A stretch of 30,529 nt of DNA from the NCBI GenBank assembly GCA_934121925.1, contig CAKOVK010000018.1:1-30529 (forward strand), read 5' to 3'. The stretch is from an uncultured Clostridia bacterium (GTDB lineage: Bacteria > Bacillota > Clostridia > TANB77 > CAG-508). Of the stretch, positions 24,810 through 30,529 are shown one piece after another (position 1 is the stretch's first letter; every line of letters starts with the position of its first letter). The position numbers were made by a program, and so were the translations under genes. The notes under the pieces were generated by a model that was not told where the DNA came from, ran no database searches, and was given only the letters and a program-made list of their open reading frames with translations.

Positions 24810-26039
24810 TTGGCTATCGGAGATATAATAGTAGGTATTGACATAGGTACTTCCAAGGTAAATGCTGTAGTAGGAGAAGTAAATAATTTCAATCAGGTCG
24901 AGATTATTGCTACAAGCGAATGTAAGTGCTTTGGAATGAAAAAGTCAAAGATTACAGATGAAGAAGAAGTAATAGCAGCAATTTCTAAAACTATTGCGGA
25001 AGTTGAAGAGTTTGCAAATATAAAGATACATTCAGCATATGTTACAATACCAGGTAAATATATAACGATTGTACAAAATAGTATTGTAAAAGAAGCAAAA
25101 GATAAGTATGCAGGAATTTCAACAAAAGATGTAACATCAGCAATAATGCAAGTAAAAGACATAGATATTCCAGATGACAAAGTTTTAATAGATATAGTAG
25201 CAAATGAATTTTCTCTAGATAATGGAAGAATAATAGATGATCCAGTAGGCAGTTTAAGTTCTACATTTACAGTAAAAGGACAAGTTGTTTTAGCAGATAA
25301 AGCGTATGTAAAACAATTAACTAGTATATTTAAAAAGGCAAATATAGAAATAGATGGAATAGTTTCAAATGTTTTAGCAGAAAGACAATTAATATTAGAT
25401 AAAAATGAATTAAAAGATAATGTTATGATTCTAGATATTGGAGCAGGAAATACTGACATAGGTGTGTTTGAAGGAGAATCTTTTATCTATAATAATACAA
25501 TTCCACTAGGTGGAGATAACATTACAGCAGATATAGCTTATGTCTTTAATATAAGCGAAGAAGAAGCAGATAGACTAAAAAAACAATATGGACTAGCTTT
25601 GAAATCTTTTATAGATAACGATACAGATATAATATTAAATACATATAAGGGCGAAGAAAGAACAAAAACAATAAAAAGCTCTGAATTAATAGAAGTAATA
25701 GAAGCGAGAGTGGAAGAAATATTTTCTTTAGTAAATAAGAGTATTTCTAATGAAGGAATAAAATCAAATATAAATAATGTAATTTTAACAGGACAAGGAA
25801 TTACAAATATAAATAAAAGTGATGTTGCAGGAAAAATTACATTAAATATTCCAGTAAAAATATCAACTGGAAGGTTAATAAGCACAATAAAGCCAAACTT
25901 TAGATCAAGTTATGCTTTGGTAAAATATGTAGCATCAAGACCTTATGCAAAAACAGTCTCTAGCAGTATTGATACTAGATCAGAGGAAAGTTTCTTTAAA
26001 ACAATTATGGAAAGAATAAAAGAATTTTTCTATTCATAA
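24810..26039 (+). CDS. ftsA: Cell division protein FtsA
   Basis: Actin-fold ATPase that tethers FtsZ to the membrane. Motifs: phosphate-1 VGIDIGTSKV near the N-terminus, a 1C domain segment, phosphate-2 MILDIGAGNTDIGVF, LTGQGITNI, and a C-terminal amphipathic helix SFFKTIMERIKEFFYS expected to bind membrane. I chose TTG 24810 (409 residues) because an ideal GGAGG lies at 24797-24801; the in-frame ATG 24795 overlaps that ribosome binding site. ftsZ follows by 130 bases with its own promoter. Confidence 0.93.
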   Translation: MAIGDIIVGIDIGTSKVNAVVGEVNNFNQVEIIATSECKCFGMKKSKITDEEEVIAAISKTIAEVEEFANIKIHSAYVTIPGKYITIVQNSIVKEAKDKYAGISTKDVTSAIMQVKDIDIPDDKVLIDIVANEFSLDNGRIIDDPVGSLSSTFTVKGQVVLADKAYVKQLTSIFKKANIEIDGIVSNVLAERQLILDKNELKDNVMILDIGAGNTDIGVFEGESFIYNNTIPLGGDNITADIAYVFNISEEEADRLKKQYGLALKSFIDNDTDIILNTYKGEERTKTIKSSELIEVIEARVEEIFSLVNKSISNEGIKSNINNVILTGQGITNINKSDVAGKITLNIPVKISTGRLISTIKPNFRSSYALVKYVASRPYAKTVSSSIDTRSEESFFKTIMERIKEFFYS

Positions 26040-26109
26040 AGCTTAAATACTAAGCAAACAATAAATAAGTTATAAATTTTTTTAAATAAATGTAATATTT
26101 GGAATAATG

Positions 26110-26118
26110 TGATATAAT
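26110..26118 (+). promoter_or_regulatory. Extended -10 promoter of ftsZ
   Basis: TGATATAAT (26110-26118) is a perfect extended -10 (TGnTATAAT) 51 bases upstream of ATG 26170; no good -35 accompanies it. Confidence 0.5.
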
Positions 26119-26169
26119 TAGTGAACGATTAATTCCAAAATTCAAAATTAAGAAGGAGGATTAAACAAA

Positions 26170-27285
26170 ATGATGGACACAGATTATGAAGAAAACAATT
26201 ATATGATGGATGGCACAGCAACAATAAAAGTTATTGGTGTTGGAGGTGCTGGTAATAACGCTATAAATAGAATGATTGAATCGGGAATAAAAAATGTTGA
26301 ATTTATAGCAGTTAATACAGATAGACAAGCACTTCAATTATCAAAAGCAAGTTCAAGAATTCAAATAGGTGAAAAATTAACAAGAGGCTTAGGAGCAGGA
26401 GCTAATCCAGATATTGGTATGCAAGCTGCTGAAGAAAGTAAAGCAGAAATAGCAGAAGTATTAAGAGGAGCAGATATGGTGTTCGTTACAGCCGGAATGG
26501 GTGGAGGAACAGGAACAGGTGCAGCTCCAATAGTAGCAGCTGCAGCAAAAGAACTTGGAATTTTAACAATAGGTGTTGTAACAAAACCATTTACATTTGA
26601 AGGTAAAAAAAGACTTAATCAAGCTGAAAAAGGAATTGCAAATTTAAAAGAAAGAGTAGATACATTAGTTGTTATACCAAATGATAAATTATTACAAATA
26701 ATAGATAGAAGAACTTCTATAGTAGAAGCTTTCAAAATGGCAGATGATGTATTAAGACAAGGTGTTCAAGGTATATCAGATTTAATTTCAGTACCAGGAT
26801 TAATAAACTTAGACTTTGCAGATGTTAAAACTGTAATGTTAAATACAGGAATGGCTCATATGGGTATTGGTAGAGCAAGTGGAGATAATAGAGCAGAAGA
26901 TGCAGCTAAACAAGCAATTCAAAGTCCATTACTAGAAACATCAATAGAAGGTGCAAGAGGAGTTATAATAAATATTACAGGTGGAAATGAATTAGGATTA
27001 CAAGAAGCAAACACTGCTGCAGAACTTATTCAAAGAAGTGTAGATCCAGAAGCTAACATTATATTTGGTGTTGTTACAGATGAAACTTTAGGTGATGAAA
27101 TAACAATAACAGTAATAGCTACAGGATTCGAAAAAGAACAAGAAATATCTAGCTTAGGTGTAGAAAATCTAGTAACAAATACTTGGAATAAAAAAATAAA
27201 CTCTATTCCAACACCAAGTGAGAATAGAGAATCACAAGGAGATTTAGATATACCATCTTTTTTAAGAAAAAAAGGAAATAAATAG
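26170..27285 (+). CDS. ftsZ: Cell division protein FtsZ
   Basis: The 371-residue tubulin homologue forms the Z ring. It has IKVIGVGGAGNNAINRM, the tubulin signature GGGTGTGAAPIVA, FEGKKR, the T7-loop region NLDFADVKTVM and a C-terminal LDIPSFLRKK tail that binds FtsA. AAGGAGG precedes ATG 26170. The order ftsA-ftsZ-spoIIGA-sigE is a familiar arrangement in Bacillus and Clostridia. The gene contains CGG only out of phase (TCG GGA, GCC GGA) and is intact. Confidence 0.97.
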   Translation: MMDTDYEENNYMMDGTATIKVIGVGGAGNNAINRMIESGIKNVEFIAVNTDRQALQLSKASSRIQIGEKLTRGLGAGANPDIGMQAAEESKAEIAEVLRGADMVFVTAGMGGGTGTGAAPIVAAAAKELGILTIGVVTKPFTFEGKKRLNQAEKGIANLKERVDTLVVIPNDKLLQIIDRRTSIVEAFKMADDVLRQGVQGISDLISVPGLINLDFADVKTVMLNTGMAHMGIGRASGDNRAEDAAKQAIQSPLLETSIEGARGVIINITGGNELGLQEANTAAELIQRSVDPEANIIFGVVTDETLGDEITITVIATGFEKEQEISSLGVENLVTNTWNKKINSIPTPSENRESQGDLDIPSFLRKKGNK

Positions 27286-27315
27286 TAAAAACAATTAATA
27301 AAATAAAATTTAAAA

Positions 27316-27351
27316 AGAAATAATCTAAAATAGTAGATTATTTCTTTTTTT
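27316..27351 (+). terminator. Rho-independent terminator after ftsZ
   Basis: AGAAATAATCTA (27316-27327) pairs perfectly with TAGATTATTTCT (27334-27345), 6-base loop, followed by a run of Ts to 27351. It separates division genes from the sporulation operon. Confidence 0.85.
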
Positions 27352-27363
27352 CGCCTTCACAAA

Positions 27364-27396
27364 ATGACACATTATTTATTCAATAGGTAGTACAAT
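27364..27396 (+). promoter_or_regulatory. Possible spoIIG-type promoter with long spacer
   Basis: ATGACA (27364-27369) and TACAAT (27391-27396) are 21 bases apart. The Bacillus subtilis spoIIG promoter is known for a sigma-A -35 and -10 with an unusually long (22-base) spacer rescued by Spo0A~P. No clean Spo0A box was found, so this remains tentative. Confidence 0.35.
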
Positions 27397-27453
27397 ATTT
27401 AGCACAGAATATAAGAATTCATTTAAAACAATAACAGAATACGAGGTGATTTA

Positions 27454-28372
27454 TTGACCATATATATAGATATAATTTTTTTAGAAAACCTATTTATGAA
27501 TTATATTATTATATATGCAACAGGAATTATAGTAAAAGCACCTATAAAGATAATAAGAACCTTTTTAGCTAGTGGTATAGGTGGAGTATATGCAATTTTA
27601 TCATATATGTCTATGCTAGAAATATATTCAAATTTATTTTTAAAAATAGCATTGTCTGTTGTTATGGTTTATATTGCATTTAATCCAAAAAATAAAAAAA
27701 TATTTTTTAAACAGTTGATGATTTTTTATCTAACTTCGTTTACTTTTGGAGGAGTAGCTTTTGCACTCTTATACTTTGTAAGTCCACAAAAAATCTTAAT
27801 GGAAAAAGGCGTTTTAATAGGTACATATCCAATAAAAATGGTATTGGCTGGTGGAATTGTGCGGATTCATAATAATAACAAGTGCATTTAAAAATATAAA
27901 AGGAAAGTTAACTAAAAAAGATATGCTATGTTCTCTAAAAATAATTATAAATGAAAAAAGCAAATATATAAAATCAATTATAGATACTGGAAATTTTTTA
28001 AGAGAGCCAATCAGTAAATTACCTGTTGTAGTAGTGGAAAAAAGAGCACTAGAAAAAGTAATACCAGAATATGTTTTAGATAACTTAGATAAAATTATAG
28101 ATGGTCAAGAAGTGGATTTACAAGACTATATGGCAAAAGTAAGATTAATCCCATTTTCTTCTCTTGGAAAAGAAAATGGAATGTTGCTTGGAATAAAAGC
28201 AGATGCAATATTAGTAGAAACAGATGAAAAAAGCATAGTTTTAAGTAACGCAATTATAGGTATCTATAATGGGATTTTAAACAAAATGGGTAAATATCAA
28301 GCTTTAATAGGACTAGATATAATAGAAGGTTATGAAAAAGTAAATGAATATGTGAAAAGCTATACAGCATAA
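27454..28372 (+). CDS. spoIIGA: SpoIIGA, pro-sigma-E processing membrane aspartic protease, needs +1 recoding
   Basis: The TTG start at 27454 follows GAGGTGA. Conventional reading ends at 27891 after 145 residues; skipping C27862 gives 305 residues, close to the 309 of Bacillus SpoIIGA. Residues 1-136 hold about five membrane helices (opening YIDIIFLENLFMNY); the part after the shift holds the protease domain with the catalytic SIIDTGNFLREP (Asp about 177, the DTG motif). SpoIIGA sits in the septal membrane and, triggered by SpoIIR, cleaves pro-sigma-E in the mother cell. Without recoding only a membrane stub lacking the catalytic Asp would be made. sigE follows after 29 bases. Confidence 0.88.
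27862..27865 (+). other. +1 recoding site CGGA in spoIIGA
   Basis: CGG at 27862-27864 is codon 137. Skipping C27862 reads GGA as Gly and joins VLAGGIV to GFIIITSAF, completing the last membrane helix and entering the protease frame. The preceding codon is GTG. Conventional reading continues nine codons to TAA. Confidence 0.78.
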
Positions 28373-28401
28373 AAAAATAAAAAATTGGGAGGGAAATACT
28401 T

Positions 28402-29134
28402 ATGAATATATTGGAGATATTAAGAATTAAGCTTAATACAATTTACGTTAAATATTTAAATAATGAGGAAATTGAAAAATTTCCAATATACTATATAGGA
28501 GGAAGCCAAACTTTACCGCCTCCATTAGATGCAAATGAGGAGGATGAATATTTAAAAAGATTAGATAATAATGATGTAGAAGCAAGACAAATATTAGTAG
28601 AAAGAAATTTGAGATTAGTTGTATATATTGCAAAAAAATTTGAAAATACAGGAGTTGGAATAGAAGACTTAATATCAATAGGAACAATTGGGCTAATGAA
28701 AGCAATTAACACATTTAACACAGGAAAAAATATTAAACTTGCAACATATGCTTCAAGGTGTATAGAAAACGAAATATTAATGTATTTAAGGAGAAGCAAT
28801 AGAATAAAAGGGGAAATTTCAATAGATGAACCATTAAATCAAGATGGAGATGGAAATGAGTTACTATTATCAGATATATTAGGTACAGAGCCGGATATTA
28901 CATCTAGAGGCTTAGAAGATGAGGTCGATAAAGTATTATTGAAAGCATCTATAGAAAAATTAAGCAATAGAGAAAAAAATATAATGGAGCTTCGATTTGG
29001 ATTTATTAGCGGAACTGAAAAAACACAAAAAGAAGTTGCAGACATGCTACGGAATTTCACAAAGTTATATATCAAGATTAGAAAAGAAAATAATGAATAA
29101 AATGAAAAAAGATATATTAAGCAAAACAGGATAG
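28402..29134 (+). CDS. sigE: RNA polymerase sigma-E (mother-cell sporulation sigma factor), needs +1 recoding
   Basis: ATG 28402 follows GGGAGGG. Skipping C29050 gives 243 residues, against 239 in Bacillus; conventional reading ends at 29100 after 232 residues with an altered tail. It has an N-terminal pro-sequence (about residues 1-30, before the YYIGGSQTLPPP region), region 2 (NLRLVVYIAKKF, EDLISIGTIGLMKA, TYASRCIENEILM), region 4 (SNREKNIMELRFG) and, only after the shift, the helix-turn-helix KEVADMLGISQSYISRLEK that reads the -35 element. Gly217, made by the shift, is the conserved turn residue. The conventional product would lack the recognition helix. No sigG follows; the next gene is convergent. 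Confidence 0.9.
29050..29053 (+). other. +1 recoding site CGGA in sigE
   Basis: CGG at 29050-29052 is codon 217. Skipping C29050 reads GGA as Gly and joins KEVADML to GISQSYISRLEK, the textbook sigma-70 region 4.2 sequence. The preceding codon is CTA. The same gene uses CGA as Arg in MELRFG, so the other CGN codons keep their meaning. Confidence 0.8.
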
Positions 29135-29139
29135 AGTCA

Positions 29140-29165
29140 GGATAGAGTTTTGCTCTATCCTTCTT
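29140..29165 (+). terminator. Terminator-like hairpin between sigE and mgtC
   Basis: GGATAGAG (29140-29147) pairs with CTCTATCC (29153-29160), loop TTTTG, followed by a weak T-rich tail (TTCTT). A direct copy of GGATAGAG lies just before it and contains the sigE stop; the right arm contains the stop codon of the convergent mgtC-like gene. Confidence 0.55.
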
Positions 29166-29829
29166 CTAAATCAAGTACATTTTCCATACTAGAAATTTCT
29201 GTGAAAACAGAATTTATATTTACGTCTTTGTGATATCTAAAAATCAAGCTTAAATCTGCCAAAGCTTCTTCATTTGGCTTACCTGTTTTAATTTTTTTAA
29301 TATTAATGTTATATTTATCAAGAATTTTTTGAATAGATGGTAAAGTGTTTTGGATATCTCTTACTGTTAAATCTAAAGAAACATTAGTAAAATGATCTAA
29401 TGATTCAAATAAATTATGAGAGTGAGAAAGTATTATATATACAATTACAGTAGAAATAATTCCACCTATGTAAAAACCAGCACCTATGCTAAGCCCAATA
29501 CAAGTTGTAGCAAGTAAACTAGAAGCAGTAGTTAATCCCTTTACATTAAATCCATCTCTTAAAATAGTACCAGCACCTATAAAACCTATACCAGAAAGTA
29601 ATTGAGCTGGAATTCTAGATGCATCAACTGAATATTTATAACTTAAATATTCACCACAAAGCATAATAAGTACAGCACTAATACCAATTAAAGAATGGGT
29701 TTTAAATCCAGCTGGTTTATTAACAGATTCTCTTTCTGCACCAATAAATCCTGCTAATAGAAATCCTAAGATAAGCCTAATTATAGCTTCGAACCAAAAT
29801 GTTGAAATTAAGTTTTGTAAAAATTGCAT
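29155..29829 (-). CDS. MgtC/SapB-family membrane protein
   Basis: The 224-residue product has four to five N-terminal membrane helices with the family motifs LLAGFIGAERE, AGFKTHSLIGISAVL, RIPAQLLSGIGFIGAGTILRDG and GLTTASSLLATTCIG, and a C-terminal cytoplasmic ACT-like domain of about 85 residues. MgtC proteins were first described in magnesium-limited growth; the wider family's biochemical role is unsettled, and membership does not imply virulence. AGGAGG precedes ATG 29829. Convergent with sigE. Confidence 0.9.
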   Translation of the reverse strand: MQFLQNLISTFWFEAIIRLILGFLLAGFIGAERESVNKPAGFKTHSLIGISAVLIMLCGEYLSYKYSVDASRIPAQLLSGIGFIGAGTILRDGFNVKGLTTASSLLATTCIGLSIGAGFYIGGIISTVIVYIILSHSHNLFESLDHFTNVSLDLTVRDIQNTLPSIQKILDKYNINIKKIKTGKPNEEALADLSLIFRYHKDVNINSVFTEISSMENVLDLEEG

Positions 29830-29894
29830 ATTTCCTCCTAAAAAAGTATTATATAAATATTATAATTCAATAATAGTGTAAATTAAAGAAAAAA

Positions 29895-30389
29895 TTAATT
29901 AAAATATTTACTTATTTCTTCTAAATTACAAAAACTATTTTGTCTAAAAACTTCATAAGCCACAATAGCCACCGAATTAGATAAATTAAGAGAACGTAGA
30001 GTTTCTCTCATAGGAATTCTTATAGTATTTTCTAAATGTTCCTTTAACAAGCTTTCAGGAAGACCTTTAGTTTCTTTTCCAAATAAAAGAAAAACTTCTT
30101 CTAATTTAGAATAATCAACATCAGAATAACAATGTTGGCCCTTTGTTGTAACTAAAAACATATTACTATTTACTGGATACTTTTTTAAAAAATCAGATAA
30201 TGAATTATGCTCTTCTATATCTAATTTATCCCAATAATCAAGACCAGCTCTTTTTACATATTTATCAGAAATTTCAAAACCAAGAGGTCTTACTAAATGC
30301 AATTTTGCACCAATTGCAGCACAAGTTCTTGCAATGTTTCCTGTATTTTGAGGTATTTCTGGTTCTACTAAGACAATATTTAAATTCAT
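29895..30389 (-). CDS. trmL: tRNA (cytidine/uridine-34 2'-O)-methyltransferase, SPOUT class
   Basis: The 164-residue product has NIVLVEPEIPQNTGNIARTC at the N-terminus, then HLVRPLGFEI, the trefoil-knot elements LLFGKETKGLPE, IRIPM and LRSLNLSNSVAIVAYE. It methylates the wobble ribose of certain tRNALeu isoacceptors using S-adenosylmethionine. Length matches TrmL (about 155-165). AGGAAGGGA lies upstream of ATG 30389 and a good promoter is at 30422-30450. Confidence 0.93.
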   Translation of the reverse strand: MNLNIVLVEPEIPQNTGNIARTCAAIGAKLHLVRPLGFEISDKYVKRAGLDYWDKLDIEEHNSLSDFLKKYPVNSNMFLVTTKGQHCYSDVDYSKLEEVFLLFGKETKGLPESLLKEHLENTIRIPMRETLRSLNLSNSVAIVAYEVFRQNSFCNLEEISKYFN

Positions 30390-30421
30390 AATAATCCCTT
30401 CCTTAAAAAAAACTGAATATA

Positions 30422-30450
30422 ATTATAGCATAGAATTAGAAAACAGTAAA
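30422..30450 (-). promoter_or_regulatory. Sigma-A promoter of trmL
   Basis: On the minus strand TTTACT (30450-30445) and a perfect TATAAT (30427-30422) are 17 bases apart, 33 bases upstream of the trmL start. The rest of the window to 30529 shows nothing else recognisable. Confidence 0.6.
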
Positions 30451-30529
30451 ATAAATTGTAATTTGTGTGAGTAAATTGTTTTCTGAAAAATTAAAATATT
30501 AAAAATGGAAAAAAGGTTGCGAATGGATT

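Noticed and set aside
24893..25459. 188-residue minus-strand ORF opposite ftsA
   Set aside because: Antisense shadow of ftsA; hydrophobic and serine-rich composition arises from the complementary codons.
26041..26055. GCTTA-AATAC-TAAGC hairpin after ftsA as a terminator
   Set aside because: Only a 5-bp stem and no T-run follows.
166..29134. The six frame breaks as sequencing or assembly errors
   Set aside because: All six are the same change (one extra C before GGA/GGT at a conserved Gly), with differing flanks and no homopolymer; random errors would not choose only CGG and leave about 20 kb of other coding sequence intact. Not excluded without reads.
166..29134. sleB, ypeB, the ArnT-like gene, spoIIGA and sigE as pseudogenes of a lineage that has stopped sporulating
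   Set aside because: Decay would give mixed stops, deletions and shifts; here each gene is otherwise full-length with conserved catalytic motifs on both sides of the break.
166..29134. prfB-type programmed +1 frameshift at a UGA stop
   Set aside because: No UGA or other stop occupies the shift codon, no Shine-Dalgarno-like stimulator is present, and the window encodes RF1 (prfA), not RF2.
1..30529. A tRNA gene that could decode the CGGN quadruplet
   Set aside because: No cloverleaf-like sequence or TTCGAATC-type T-arm was seen anywhere in the window; it must lie elsewhere if it exists.

Overview
The window looks like a chromosomal segment of a very AT-rich, endospore-forming Clostridia-type Firmicute. 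Evidence for this is the overwhelming use of A/T-ending codons, AGGAGG-type ribosome binding sites, TTG/GTG starts, the spore genes sleB, ypeB, an alpha/beta-type SASP, spoIIGA and sigE, and a Gram-positive cell-wall and division set (tagO-like, murF, ddl, ftsA, ftsZ). No mobile element, CRISPR array, rRNA or tRNA was recognised.

Layout. (1) 1-2400, plus strand: spore germination pair sleB-ypeB, then a 55-residue SASP and its terminator. (2) 2371-16099, minus strand: a tightly packed 12-gene surface-polysaccharide operon read from a near-consensus promoter at 16131-16159. In transcription order it holds a TagO/WecA-type initiating transferase, a Wzx-type flippase, a GT32, two GT2, a GT4, an O-antigen ligase/polymerase fused to a GT26 (TagA/WecG) domain, a GT2, a UDP-GlcNAc 2-epimerase, a GtrB-like polyprenyl-phosphate sugar synthase, GtrA, and an ArnT/GT39-like membrane transferase. 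(3) 16300-19324, plus: murF, ddl, yqeK. (4) 19483-23454, plus: a YhaO-like metallophosphoesterase carrying a 14-residue tandem repeat, a 732-bp AT-rich gap, and a YhaN-like SMC-type ATPase. (5) 23541-29134, plus: prfA, ftsA, ftsZ, spoIIGA, sigE. (6) 29155-30389, minus: an MgtC-family membrane protein and trmL.

Main observation. Five genes (sleB, ypeB, the ArnT-like transferase, spoIIGA, sigE) are broken in the conventional reading. All six breaks (two in sleB) are the same event: an in-frame CGG, after which skipping the C, so that CGGN yields glycine from GGN, restores the full-length conserved protein. By eye these six are the only in-frame CGG codons in any gene here, while CGG out of phase occurs about thirty times in intact genes. 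The restored glycines sit at family-typical positions (beside the catalytic Glu of SleB; in the turn of the sigma-E helix-turn-helix). The simplest inference is that CGG is not read as arginine in this organism and instead promotes +1 recoding to glycine, by a quadruplet-reading tRNA or a one-base skip. Four of the five recoded genes are sporulation or germination genes, so the recoding may be regulatory.

Limits: starts were chosen from ribosome binding sites; family calls rest on remembered motifs, not searches; all counts were made by eye.
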